37,950 nt of DNA, taken from the NCBI GenBank assembly GCA_040182905.1, contig JARQWU010000073.1, positions 1 to 37,950 on the forward strand, in the 5' to 3' direction. A program made the translations under genes and the position numbers. The notes under the pieces were generated by a model. That model was not told the origin of the DNA and made no database searches. It worked only from the letters and a program-made list of their open reading frames with translations. Source of the DNA: Barthelona sp. PAP020 (lineage: Eukaryota > Metamonada: BaSk clade). Positions 26,178-35,761 of the stretch are shown here, one piece after another; positions within the stretch are counted from its first letter, which is position 1; the number at the start of each line of letters is the position of its first letter.

Positions 26178-26546
26178 AATAAATGATTTTTGGAAGAGAA
26201 TCCTCTAAACCATTTTGGCGGTTTTTTTTTTTTTCTCAAGAATCTCAGTTTGGTTTTTGCCCTTTTGTTCTCATAAAAATGATGTGATATGTCTTGAATT
26301 ATTTAAAAAAAAATGAAGGAATGATAATATTACATTTGTTCTTTTGTTTCTTGAAAGAATGACATCTAAAGTGTCTATGATAATATTTTCAAATGTTTAA
26401 AATGAATGTTTGACGAAGAATTTTTTTCTTTTTGGTGAAAATTTTTATTTCAATTTTTATCTGTGATCTATTTTGTATGCGGAAAATAAAAATAATTGTA
26501 CTCCTTTTTTTTTTAAAAAGGGAGTAAATTTCTTTTTTTTTGAATT
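26178..26546. promoter_or_regulatory. Divergent intergenic region between CKS1 and VID27
   Basis: 369 bp of AT-rich sequence with long T runs, containing the promoters of two divergent genes. TCTTCCAAAAATCATTTATT lies directly upstream of the CKS1 ATG. No open frame, RNA gene or repeated motif is seen. Confidence 0.35.
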
Positions 26547-28919
26547 ATGTTCAGATTTTTATCACGAAAAAAGTCCAAAAAAGATAATGAGAATGTTTTG
26601 ATTGAATTCGAAGGGAAATTATATCAATATATCTCAAAACAATTTTCTCAGATTTTTCCTCGTTGTAAGATTCAAATTATTCAAGACCCCACGAAAAATT
26701 ATGGATATTTATTAAAAATAGATAGGATTTATGACCCTGTTGAAAAAGAATATGCAGAAAAATCGAATGATTCTTTCATTACTGAATTTTCTTTCACTAT
26801 TAGTGAAAGTTCATCATATGGTTTGGCATACATAATTGATTTTATTAAAGGTATTCGGTTTATTGGATTTGTGGAGGGATCTCGCAAAATTTTTGCGATT
26901 TCTGTTGAAAATGAAGCTGAATTTTTGAATTTTAGAAGATTGATTTGTCGTTGCATTGAAAGTTCGATTCAAGAAAAGAGGTTAGAAGAGATTGGAGATA
27001 ATTGCTTGCAACATTGTCCTGAGACAATTGATTCAACACCTAATCGTCAAATAATCAGTTCTTTGGACAAAAAGTTTGAAGAATTGACTGTTTCGAAAGA
27101 TTTACATGTTGATAATGAACCTCAAACTGAGAGTTTTTCAAGTTTGTATCCAACTGCATATGACATTGAAGAAAGTGAACTGAAAGTTATAAAAAAAGAA
27201 GATTCAAGTGTGGTTGAAGAACAAGAATCTGATGCAGCACAAACGACATTAAGTACTGAAGAAGTTCGAAAATTCACGGATGATCTTTTAGATTGGGTAA
27301 TGAACGATCTTCCTAGCAATCCTTCCTTCAGTGCTGAAGTAAATCTTTACACAATGACGCCAGACAATGAAAAATATTTGTATAGTGATCGTTGTACTGT
27401 TGTTTTACCTGAAATAAAACTTGGTAAGCCATTTCAATTGTTTGTAACAGAAGGAACTATTGTAATATTTGATATTTTTATTGAAAGAAAGAATGAAATC
27501 AATTTTGTTCAAGATGGAGGGGTTTCATGGGTTCAAATATCATTATTTTCCAAAGAAGTTGAAGAAAATTATGTAAGAATGAATATTGAGTTTAAAAACA
27601 AAGCATTATTTGAAGAATTTGCTGAATTATACGCAACAAGTTTATGTGAAAGAAAAAATGACATTGGTTTCGTCAAAGCGTCTTTTCTTCCCAAACCCGA
27701 AAATTTTGATGAAAATTTTAATTGTATTGCATATGAAGATGAATTCAAGGATAGTGATTGCGATGAATATATGTATGAAGAAGAACTTGAGAATAAACTT
27801 CCAAATAAGTTTACTTCAGATGAAGAAATGACGCATATAATAAAAGAAAGATTGAATCAAAGATTGAAAGTGTTGGATAATGTTAATAGAGTTGGTAGAA
27901 ACAAGACAGATTATATCACTTTAAATACTTGTATGACTGATGCAAATACTGATAAGACTTTCGTATTTGATGATAACAAGGTGTCCATTTTTGAATTGTC
28001 AGATAATCCTTCAATAATCAACACTAGCAGAATGAACAAAAAACCTATAGATGTCTTATTATCAAATCAAGAAACCAAGGCAATCTATCTTGATTCAAAG
28101 AAGAATCTTTTTTCCTATGACATTGAACAAGAAATGACAACTGGTTTGGCAAGAGGTAAAATTGCTGTTGATGGCATTGTGCACACTGCTAAATATGATC
28201 AAAAGTATGATGTTGATGAGTTTTATGGTTTTTATCAAAGGGGAATGTTAATGTTCGACAAACGTGTTGACTCGGGTGTTGTTGATGAACAAACATATTC
28301 GAGTAACGCCAAAATTATTTGTATGGCAGTTTCTAAAACAGGTTTGATAGCTACAGGTTCAAGTGATGGTACATTGAGACTTTTTAGTGAGTTTGGCAAA
28401 AGGGCAAAGTCTCTTTATCCTGGTTTAGGAAGTCCCATCATCGGTTTGGATATCAGTTCGGACTGCAGAAAAATTATCGCCACAACCCCAACCTATTTAT
28501 TGTTGTTCACACCCATATTTTTAAACAAGGGGAAAATTACAACTGGTTTTGAATGTAGAATGAGTGATGCAAATAAGCAACCTGCGATTAAGTTACAATT
28601 GACATCAAATGATCTAACACGTTTGGGAGATAGGTGTTTGTTTACACCAGCAAAATTCAATAGCGGTGATGGGAAAGAGACTTGTATTGTTACATCTACT
28701 GGAACTTGTGTAGTTTCTTGGAATGTACGTCATATCTTTTCTGAGGAAAGAAATCGTCAAGTGCAAAATGGTGAACGTGATTACACAATTAGTAACACAA
28801 GATATTTTGTTGAAGATGGTCAATTTGTTTACAATAATGCAGGAAGAATTGTTTGTTTAACAAATGACAAGAAAGAAACAAATATTTTCATTCAAAAACG
28901 AGTTCCTCCAACTGAATGA
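26547..28919 (+). CDS. VID27: VID27-family protein
   Basis: 790 aa, the length of the family. VID27 was found in yeast vacuole import and degradation; its molecular role is poorly known. The N-terminal part has PH-like strands (EFEGKLYQYISKQ, KGIRFIGFVEGSRKIFAIS). The middle is acidic (WVMNDLPSNPSFSAEVNLY, EDEFKDSDCDEYMYEEE). The C-terminal half is the conserved VID27 beta-propeller: NRVGRNKTDYITLN, FVFDDNKVSIFELSD, EFYGFYQRGMLMFDKRV, ICMAVSKTGLIATGSSDGTLRLF, and the diagnostic ALYPGLGSPIIGLDISSD-like segment followed by ATTPTYLLLFTP. The start is the first ATG, at 26547, after a T tract. Confidence 0.88.
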   Translation: MFRFLSRKKSKKDNENVLIEFEGKLYQYISKQFSQIFPRCKIQIIQDPTKNYGYLLKIDRIYDPVEKEYAEKSNDSFITEFSFTISESSSYGLAYIIDFIKGIRFIGFVEGSRKIFAISVENEAEFLNFRRLICRCIESSIQEKRLEEIGDNCLQHCPETIDSTPNRQIISSLDKKFEELTVSKDLHVDNEPQTESFSSLYPTAYDIEESELKVIKKEDSSVVEEQESDAAQTTLSTEEVRKFTDDLLDWVMNDLPSNPSFSAEVNLYTMTPDNEKYLYSDRCTVVLPEIKLGKPFQLFVTEGTIVIFDIFIERKNEINFVQDGGVSWVQISLFSKEVEENYVRMNIEFKNKALFEEFAELYATSLCERKNDIGFVKASFLPKPENFDENFNCIAYEDEFKDSDCDEYMYEEELENKLPNKFTSDEEMTHIIKERLNQRLKVLDNVNRVGRNKTDYITLNTCMTDANTDKTFVFDDNKVSIFELSDNPSIINTSRMNKKPIDVLLSNQETKAIYLDSKKNLFSYDIEQEMTTGLARGKIAVDGIVHTAKYDQKYDVDEFYGFYQRGMLMFDKRVDSGVVDEQTYSSNAKIICMAVSKTGLIATGSSDGTLRLFSEFGKRAKSLYPGLGSPIIGLDISSDCRKIIATTPTYLLLFTPIFLNKGKITTGFECRMSDANKQPAIKLQLTSNDLTRLGDRCLFTPAKFNSGDGKETCIVTSTGTCVVSWNVRHIFSEERNRQVQNGERDYTISNTRYFVEDGQFVYNNAGRIVCLTNDKKETNIFIQKRVPPTE

Positions 28920-29910
28920 TGTAAATATATGAATAAATTTTTTTCTTCCTTTTGTATTTTTTTATCGGTAAACTTCATGTGTTGTTTGATTTATGGGAAG
29001 ATTTGTCAGGAAAAATTTGTGCACACTCATGAATTTTTGGGCATTCAAAGAGATTTGTTTGTTTTTTAAATTCTTTGTATTCTCTTTTGTTTACAATATT
29101 AGGAAACTTTCAATTACAAAAATTCAAAAAGTTAGCAGTTGAGTAAACCGACATCCATATCATGTTTTGTTTGTATCATTTTTATTAAGTATTTGATGTG
29201 TCAATAACGCTAAACATGAAAGTAAACCTACTATTTAGATCAGGTTAAAGTCATTTAATAATGAAAAAAGGGTTGAAAAACAAACTTTGACTTGATTAAA
29301 ACAATTTGATTCTGCTTGAATGGGATTTCGAGAAACAATAAACAATAAAAACTTGCATTTATTTATTAACTCTTCATTATGAGGATTAAGTTTCAAATTT
29401 AATGTTGACTGGCAATCAAAGAATAAATCCACTGCTTTCTTTTTTTTTTTTCCTTGAATTCATTCATTTTTTGATAATTTTAAAGAGTTCTAAATGAATT
29501 TACACCAAAAAAAATTGGTAAAATTAGAAAAAATTCATCTGTTTGAATTCCAAAAAAAAGATGAAAAAATATTGTGGTGTATAATCAACAATTTGAACTT
29601 TATCAATAAAAATAATGGTTATACTCTTTCTTATGCAATAATTTGCGGATTTTCTTTCTTTTTTGTGACTGTAGATAGTTAAACACAAAGTTTGATTGTT
29701 ATTTTTGCTAAAGGTGAGAATAAAGTGGTTTTTGCAGGACTTCAGGCAAATTTTTTCTTTGAGAAACAGTTCTGCACTCCATTTCCACACAATCAACTGA
29801 TCACAAGAAACAACTTTGCTGTTAAAAAATCATAATCTATGAAGAAAAGAATATCGATATGGTTCTAAAGCGCTTCATTACGAATGTTTGAAAAGTTTTT
29901 GAAAGACATT
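28920..29910. other. Largest gene-free gap (991 bp), convergent, nothing identified
   Basis: This gap lies between the 3' ends of VID27 and a small minus-strand gene. Short frames at 29235-29432 (no ATG), 29494-29682 and 29524-29796 overlap one another and resemble no protein. I found no tRNA box pattern, snRNA motif, tandem repeat or acceptor-like CTAAC-AG element pointing to hidden exons. It may hold an unrecognised RNA gene or long 3' UTRs. Confidence 0.4.
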
Positions 29911-30240
29911 TTATGGTGTAAACAAACAATAGCTCCTTTTAATACAAATATTCTGAGTCAATAATCTTCCTTGATTAGCAGGTGAATTAGCCTCATCAGA
30001 AATTCTATCAAGTAAAGCATTGTCAAATAATGAAATATCGCTTTGAGTACCAGTGTCTGTTTCATTAAAATCACTAATTTCGGAATTATAATGAATATTC
30101 TCAGGTTGAATATCATTTTCATTGTCTATTTCCGGACTGGTTATAGAATTTAATGATAATGCAACAAAAAGCTCTTCATTCATTTCTAGCCTTTCAAAAG
30201 GTACATCTAAGTCAATTTCATCCAATTGACCAACCGTCAT
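29911..30240 (-). CDS. Hypothetical acidic protein, 109 aa
   Basis: Not recognised. It starts at ATG 30240 (MTVGQLDEIDLDVPFERL) and ends at TAA 29911. Residues 1-90 are acidic and Asp/Glu/Asn/Ser-rich with several FN-E-T-D-type stretches, probably disordered. The last 20 residues are more basic with three Cys-like positions (NICIKRSYCLF). The upstream sequence on this strand contains a TACTAAC...TAG element, so a 5' exon is conceivable, but I could not find a matching donor and start. The frame is far longer than neighbouring spurious frames with an ATG and lies in a gap of suitable size. Confidence 0.5.
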   Translation of the reverse strand: MTVGQLDEIDLDVPFERLEMNEELFVALSLNSITSPEIDNENDIQPENIHYNSEISDFNETDTGTQSDISLFDNALLDRISDEANSPANQGRLLTQNICIKRSYCLFTP

Positions 30241-30467
30241 TATTTTGCAATTTACTAATGTATGTTTGAAAGAAAGTTAGTACAAGTCTGTATTTTCTTG
30301 AAAATTATCTTATAAAAAATTTCGACACTTCAACAACAAAACAAAACCAAAAACTTTTATTATTTTGAAAGTTTCACTGACAATTTCTTTCTTATAAAAA
30401 AAAAAAGAATAAATGATGTTAAATAAGAAGGCAATCCGTAATTTTTTAAATTTTGATAATATTTATT

Positions 30468-31577
30468 TTATTCAGTCTTAACGTCATCCAAAATATCATC
30501 TGAATAATAATCTTGTGTGTCAACCATACTTAACATTTCAGAAGTTTGATCATAGCTCTCAGAATATTGACTTCCTGTATTATATGGTGAAATTTGTTGG
30601 TGATTTTGAAAGGTTGAAGTGATATCAGAATAAAATCCTGCCTTTTGACCGGGAAGATAAGCACTACTGAAAGCTTGTGAATTAATGACCTCAACTTGAT
30701 GAGGCTTGACAGCCAAAGCAGGAAACAACACACCAGCACCAAGCTGATTTCCCACAATGGTTGGCAAATTGAAATCAGGTGTTGTTGGAGAGTTAACCAT
30801 TCTACAGACCAAAAAATTTTGGATATCTTGGTCAAATTTGGTTCTAGAAGCAACAGTACCAATTTTTTGAATCAAATCAAAGACCTGTCTGAAGGGGACC
30901 GATTCAACTTTATCAATTTCACAAGTGTGACCTAATATATGAAGTCTACAATATAAATCTAAAGGAATAAAAACAACAGCAGTACAAAAAAAATGAACAA
31001 AACATTTTTGTGGCAATTTCTTAGGAGTAGACATCACTTGAACAGCGATTAAATGTTCTTTTGTTGCTGTTAATTCTCCAGGAGTTAAACTATTATGAAT
31101 GGTAACCAACTCACAATATGCATTCAATGCATTTTGTCCTGATTTTCGTAATTGTCCACTATACCTTCCATAATATACATTATGCTGTTCATTATATTCC
31201 AAAATATTTGTTGGATCTGTATCTTCTAATAAAAAAACAAATTGTGCTTTGTTATCTCCCATATTGACATCAAACTGTGTGTCAAAAAATATTTTTGGCA
31301 TTGCATTAATACCAGTGACAACAGTAAGATTATCATCTTCCAAAACAATCCTTGCCATGGTAAAAGTAAATGGAGAATTGTTATCTCCACGTACTAACTT
31401 ACATATTTCTTTAAAACAAAAATAATTTTCAAATGGATCAAAAGTGGATAATAAGGCATATGTTTTTGCGACACCAAAATACGCAGAATTTCTGACAACA
31501 AATTTGCAATTACCATTCTTACTTTTGGACACGCATGGTTCCAATATTCTCAATGGATACTTGATGGATTCATTCAT
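30468..31577 (-). CDS. Hypothetical protein with large beta-rich domain, 369 aa
   Basis: Not recognised. The start is the ATG at 31577 (MNESIKYPLRILEP); upstream codons only give TTG across a T tract. Residues 1-270 look like a globular beta-rich domain with alternating strands (GNCKFVVRNSAYFGVAK, FTFTMARIVLEDDNLTVVTG, AQFVFLLEDTDP, ECFVHFFCTAVVFIPLD-like). Residues 280-369 are a Gln/Ser/Tyr-rich tail (YNTGSQYSESYDQTSEM) ending acidic. A beta-rich core followed by a Q/S-rich tail would suit an immunoglobulin-fold transcription factor, but I see no diagnostic motif of Rel, p53, CSL or NDT80 and make no assignment. It is divergent from the docking-domain gene, 181 bp away. Confidence 0.7.
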   Translation of the reverse strand: MNESIKYPLRILEPCVSKSKNGNCKFVVRNSAYFGVAKTYALLSTFDPFENYFCFKEICKLVRGDNNSPFTFTMARIVLEDDNLTVVTGINAMPKIFFDTQFDVNMGDNKAQFVFLLEDTDPTNILEYNEQHNVYYGRYSGQLRKSGQNALNAYCELVTIHNSLTPGELTATKEHLIAVQVMSTPKKLPQKCFVHFFCTAVVFIPLDLYCRLHILGHTCEIDKVESVPFRQVFDLIQKIGTVASRTKFDQDIQNFLVCRMVNSPTTPDFNLPTIVGNQLGAGVLFPALAVKPHQVEVINSQAFSSAYLPGQKAGFYSDITSTFQNHQQISPYNTGSQYSESYDQTSEMLSMVDTQDYYSDDILDDVKTE

Positions 31578-31758
31578 TTTTCTAGAAAAAAAAAAAAGAA
31601 TTGAAAACGAAAGCAAACAATTTTCAGAATAAAAAGACTTCCAAACAATTTCTGAATTTCTTATTGTTCAAACAATACATAAATACTGTCTTTATCCCCT
31701 TTAAAAAAGACAACATTATAATTTTCTGACTCAATTCAGACTTTTTTTTTCTTTTCAA

Positions 31759-32025
31759 ATGAACGACCATATTCCCACAAAAAAAGAGATATTTCATGAA
31801 GATATGGAATATGTTAGAAACAATCCAATGATTGAAAATATGTTTACAGCATATTATCGAATATTACATGCTGCTAAACCTGAAGATCCAATAACTTTTA
31901 CGGTTAAATTTTTTACTGATCCAGGCTTGAAGACGATCGTTGAACAGTCATTGGAAGTACCTGTATTATGTCCAGCAGAAAAAATATTTGAATTGGAAGA
32001 TGAAATTTTTGGATTTAATGGTTGA
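31759..32025 (+). CDS. Small protein with RIIa-like docking motif, 88 aa
   Basis: The ATG at 31759 follows a T tract. The segment at about residues 17-50 (EYVRNNPMIENMFTAYYRIL then AAKPEDPITFTVKFF) has the layout of RIIa/R2D2 dimerisation-docking domains: a helix, then KPEDP, then a helix of the type (I/V)xF.A.(Y/F)(F/L). In known families these domains bind AKAP helices and are frequent in radial-spoke and other flagellar proteins. The remainder (KTIVEQSLEVPVLCPAEKIF) is unassigned. Given the MORN/RSPH-type proteins in the window a flagellar role is plausible, but this rests on a short motif. Confidence 0.6.
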   Translation: MNDHIPTKKEIFHEDMEYVRNNPMIENMFTAYYRILHAAKPEDPITFTVKFFTDPGLKTIVEQSLEVPVLCPAEKIFELEDEIFGFNG

Positions 32026-32289
32026 TTTTAACTCTAATATATTTAAAATTTGTTTGTTGTTGTATTTTTTGTAGAATTAATAGTACTTTTTGTTCTTATA
32101 TGTATATTCTGTTTCATTCATCTTGATAAAGTATCATTTTTATGTTCTTTTTTTTGGTCACTTAAACAAAATTCAAAAACAAATAAAACAAAAAAACCAC
32201 ACTTTATAATTTTTGAAACACATCAATTCAAAAGTTGATATCTTATTTACATTTCTTGTGTACAGAACTCGTCAAATGAAGTCATAATT

Positions 32290-33620
32290 TTAGAATCGAA
32301 TATGATATTTACCTGCTTTTGTTATGTACAAAGCATATTTTTCAGCAGTATAATCATCAGAAGTAATGACTTTTAAGTATTTAACTTGTAAACCAGAAGC
32401 TGCCATGGGTCTCAGTTGGAAATTTAAAGAAATGGGAGGTCGATTCCAATGCTTTTCAGTTCTTGAACGCACAGTTAATAAACTAACTTCTCCTGTCAAT
32501 GTATAAGTTGTTTTTCCATCAAAAGTGGGAATTCTCCAAACTATACCACCATTTTCTGGTTCAAACTTTGCACTACCAGCACCTGAAGACAAATTAATCT
32601 TAGCAGCGCTCGAATTAGGTGGAACAGGTATGACAACTACCACATTTGTAGCTTTTTTATCAGCTTCATATGTTGATTTAATTGTGACATTATACTCGAT
32701 TTTATCTGAAGAAAGTTCATTAACTAATGGTTCTACAATAAAAGGATTCCATTCAACGTTAGAAACTCGATAATTCATAAGTTCAAACTCACCATCAGGT
32801 GGAATAAAATTGATGGAACGTTCGGTTTCCAATTCAGATGTTCTAACACATTGGTCAAAGTGCCAATCTTCAATAGCAACACTGCGTGATCCAGGTCCAC
32901 TTGTACGACTTGGCAACGAATTGCTACCCAACATAAGTCGATCGTTCAAACCAAGCTGGCAATCAGGCATACCAGAAAGGAAACAATGAGCTTTAATAAC
33001 ACCTCTAATTTCTGAATTCAAAATATCCCCAGAACTGCTCATTAGCAAATCAATTTCTTCAGTAACATACAACACAATTTCATTTCTATCGTAATGAATT
33101 CCCTCCTTTCTATGACTAATCTTACCGGTTGCTTGAATGGCAACTTGATCAGTTTCAATTGAAGAACGTGTAACAGCTTCCTTAACAACCAATTTTAGAG
33201 CACTTGTGGCAGTATTTTGTGGAATTCCAAATTCACAACTCTCTTGTAAAATTTGAGTGATAAAAATAAAGTTGGTTCTGACAGATTCATCATCTAATGT
33301 GCCCATTTCTTCTTCAAAAACTCGAATTAAATCATATAAAAACTCAAATCCTTCAGCAACATTCCCATTTCTATGAAAACATGCAACTAAAAAAATATTA
33401 TTTTTGCGTATATGCAAAAAAGTGGATTCACCATAAGTTGTGATTGGATCTTCAACTGCTTTGGATGATATAACATATGATTTAAAATAGTCTATATCAG
33501 CTTGACTAAATATAAGTTAGATTGCATTTGAAAAGAATTAGGGTACGGTATTCCTTCATTATAATGTCTACAAGCCAAGATTTCACCTTTTTGACTAAAA
33601 ATCAAAATAGTTGATATCAT
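32290..33620 (-). CDS. Clathrin adaptor complex mu subunit, AP-2-like (two exons)
   Basis: 429 aa after splicing exon 1 (33547-33620) to exon 2 (32290-33505); typical mu length. Mu subunits bind YxxPhi sorting signals. The longin domain is restored only by splicing: MISTILIFSQKGEILACRHY, then across the junction into SYVISSKAVEDP and HIRKNNIFLVA. NFIFITQILQESCEFGIPQ follows. The mu homology domain starts around residue 170 with RNEIVLYVTEEIDLLMSSSG. It continues with FLSGMPDCQLGLND, SVAIEDWHFDQCVR, ERSINFIPPDGEFELMNYR, the RPPISLNF segment and GLQVKYLKV. LLMS..G and FIPPDGEFELMNYR favour AP-2 over AP-1/3/4, although subtype is not certain. It ends AGKYHIRF. Confidence 0.93.
33506..33546 (-). 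other. Spliceosomal intron in AP mu gene, 41 nt
   Basis: On the minus strand it starts GTACCC and ends ATCTAACTTATATTTAG, so the branch-like TCTAAC lies 16 nt from the end, longer than in the other three introns. Removing it joins phase-2 exons and restores the conserved longin domain. Confidence 0.92.
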
Positions 33621-33920
33621 TTCAAACAAAAAAATAGGGATAGTTCCAATTATTTATTCACAACACCACAACAAAAAATCATCAACATAATAAATATGTA
33701 CACTATCCTTCAACTAAGTTTATTTTTCCTCCTGTTTCTTTGACAGAAACCAAAAAATCAATCAATGATACAAATGTTTATTTTTGGCATTTTCCTCCGT
33801 TATTCTTTCATTAATTATCTCAAAAAATCTTAATATTGCTTCGTTTATAATATTCAAAAGGAAAGTAGTTTTTTTTCACCATTAAAATTTTGAAGGAACA
33901 AAATTTTTTGTTTGTTTGAT

Positions 33921-34712
33921 ATGTTTGAAACAACAAATTTGTATACCACATTTAAAAATGCTACGTCTAGGGAAATATTATCGAATCGAGAAGGAACAAA
34001 AAATACTGTATATTATCCTGATGGAACATCCTACAAAGGACAATGGATAGACAGCAAAAAGCATGGTTTTGGTCTGTTTACATACAGAGATGGTTCAGTA
34101 TACAAAGGATGTTTTGAAAATGATGTCAGACAAGGAAATGGTTCAATGTATTCCCTTGATTCAAACAAAAATTTAATATTACAGTATGAAGGAGAATGGT
34201 ATAAGGACTGTATGGAAGGAGAAGGAAGATATTTTTATGAAAATGGAGATGTGTTTACAGGAGGTTTTAGAAATGATTTGTGTCATGGACAAGGAACTTT
34301 AGTCTGTGCAGATGGTAGTCAATATCAAGGACAATGGTATGAAAATATGAAACATGGTGTTGGTGTATTTGTTTCTGCAAACGGTGATAGATTTGAAGGA
34401 AATTGGGAAGAGAACAAAAAAAATGGTAATGGAGTATATTATTATTTTGGAACCAGAAGGAAATATGTTGGCTTTTGGCAAAATGGGGTTGCTAAGTGTG
34501 GTCAATACGAAGATTGGACGGAAGATGATTTTAGAATTGCAAAAGAGTATTTAACCAAAGAACAGATTGAATTACTCGAAAATACAACACTTCACAGTCA
34601 AATTGATTTGCCTGCTCTGGAATTATGTGATTCTCATCATGTTTTGGAGCAATCATTGAAAAGTTTGATAAATTTGGATATCGACCTTAAACCTCGTGAT
34701 TTTATAATGTAA
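33921..34712 (+). CDS. MORN3: MORN-repeat protein, MORN3-like
   Basis: 263 aa. Seven or so MORN repeats at about residues 30-190: YPDGTSYKGQWIDSKKHGFG, YRDGSVYKGCFENDVRQGNG, YEGEWYKDCMEGEGRYFY, FTGGFRNDLCHGQGTLV, YQGQWYENMKHGVGVF, FEGNWEENKKNGNGVYYY. After them VAKCGQYEDW matches the conserved post-repeat segment of MORN3, and the remaining 60 residues are helical. MORN3 is found in flagellated eukaryotes and in sperm. The ATG at 33921 is used; the longer frame begins with TTG three codons earlier. The next gene starts only 54 bp after its stop on the same strand. Confidence 0.82.
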   Translation: MFETTNLYTTFKNATSREILSNREGTKNTVYYPDGTSYKGQWIDSKKHGFGLFTYRDGSVYKGCFENDVRQGNGSMYSLDSNKNLILQYEGEWYKDCMEGEGRYFYENGDVFTGGFRNDLCHGQGTLVCADGSQYQGQWYENMKHGVGVFVSANGDRFEGNWEENKKNGNGVYYYFGTRRKYVGFWQNGVAKCGQYEDWTEDDFRIAKEYLTKEQIELLENTTLHSQIDLPALELCDSHHVLEQSLKSLINLDIDLKPRDFIM

Positions 34713-34766
34713 AAAAATGTATAAAAATCCTAGTTAGTTTTTTGTGTTTTTTCAACAGCAGTTTTG

Positions 34767-35249
34767 ATGAAAGATGAACGAAAAAAGGTATTTAAGCCGG
34801 TCTTGAAAAATCCATTTGGAATTCCTTGGCCTCATTATGACAATGAGACTCAAATGAATATTATGAGTTGTTTCTTTGAAATGTTTGGAAATTCTTTCAA
34901 CAGTGATGAATATAGACAGCATTTTGTATTTGGAATAAAAGAAGTGACAAAAAATTGTGAACGAAATAATTTATTGTGTATATTTGTTTGAAAAGATGTT
35001 AAACCTTTAATTATGGTGCAATATTTGTCCCCTTTAAGTTATGTAAGACACATTCCTTTGATTTGTATTCAAAATTCATGCTTTTTGTTTGGAAAATGCA
35101 TTACTTTTGGCATTAAAAAGAGTTTTATTAGTGACAAAATCAGTGAAAGAAAGATATTTATTCAGTTTATTAATGAAAAAAATCATAATGAGGATTTGGA
35201 GTTTGGATTTTTGAATCCTGAATACCTTCCATCTCAAATTGGAAATTAG
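34767..35249 (+). CDS. RPP38: RPP38-like RNase P/MRP protein (L7Ae family) with in-frame TGA
   Basis: Read through one TGA (codon 75, 34989-34991), the frame from ATG 34767 to TAG 35249 encodes 160 residues. The N-terminus has VLKNPFGIPWPHY, like LNNPYIIRW of human RPP38. The L7Ae domain has FGIKEVTKNCERNNLLCIFV, the TGA, then KDVKPLIMVQYLSPLSYVRH and IPLICI with CITFGIKKSF. Human RPP38, as I recall it, has LVLVCKSVKPA at this place, so TGA aligns with Cys. RPP38 binds kink-turn RNA in RNase P and MRP. Both sides are conserved, so the TGA is internal to the homology. It may be an error, a young pseudogene, readthrough or selenocysteine. The gene begins 54 bp after MORN3. Confidence 0.75.
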
Positions 35250-35761
35250 ACCAATTTAATGATTACTTTCAAGATTATCCCAATTTTTTTTCAATATTGG
35301 CCTTGTTTCCTTTTTGTTTCATTGCACAATTAAAATGCAAAAGTTTACTTTTTTCATTGTTTTAATGTGTAGTTTTGCAATGGTGATCTGATGCCTGATT
35401 AAATGCTTTCAATGTCCTTTTTATATGTTCGATTTGATTAATATAAAGATAAATGACCGTGGTTAAAAATTCAATGTCACTTATTTCAGCCCTTTTAGTC
35501 TTTTTTCGGAAATCAAAAGCCCTAATAAAATGGTCTTCTTTTTTTTTTTTGTTTTTTACTAATACACACTATTTAATCACGTTTTCAAATCCAAAATATT
35601 CTTCAAAATTGAAAGAGAAGATTGATCTTTAAAATTGTTTATTTGAACTTAATTTTGTTCAAATAAAGAATAGATGTTATAAAATTGAAAAGTCCAGATA
35701 ACTCTTCAAAAAAGCAAAATAAATTTTTTTTTGTGAATGCTCAACAAAATAATTTGAAGGG
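35250..35761. other. Intergenic spacer (512 bp) between tandem plus-strand genes
   Basis: AT-rich sequence with T tracts (35537-35550 and others) and no credible open frame. I looked for a SECIS-like hairpin downstream of the RPP38 frame and did not find an ATGA...GA core with a convincing stem by eye. The promoter of the 7TM gene should be at its right end. Confidence 0.4.

Noticed and set aside
29235-29432. 65-codon minus-strand open frame
   Set aside because: No ATG; an in-frame stop lies just upstream and no acceptor motif precedes it. Frames this long are expected by chance in AT-rich sequence.
29494-29796. Overlapping short frames on both strands in the large gap
   Set aside because: They overlap on opposite strands, are Lys/Phe/Asn-rich and show no conserved motif.
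32050-32238. Hydrophobic 62-codon plus-strand frame after the docking-domain gene
   Set aside because: Starts with TTG and reflects T-rich 3' sequence; the hydrophobicity comes from TTT/GTT runs.
34978-34995. An 18-nt GT...AG intron that would remove the TGA in the RPP38-like gene
   Set aside because: It keeps frame but is half the size of the introns here, lacks a CTAAC-type element, and would delete the conserved strand LLCIFV.
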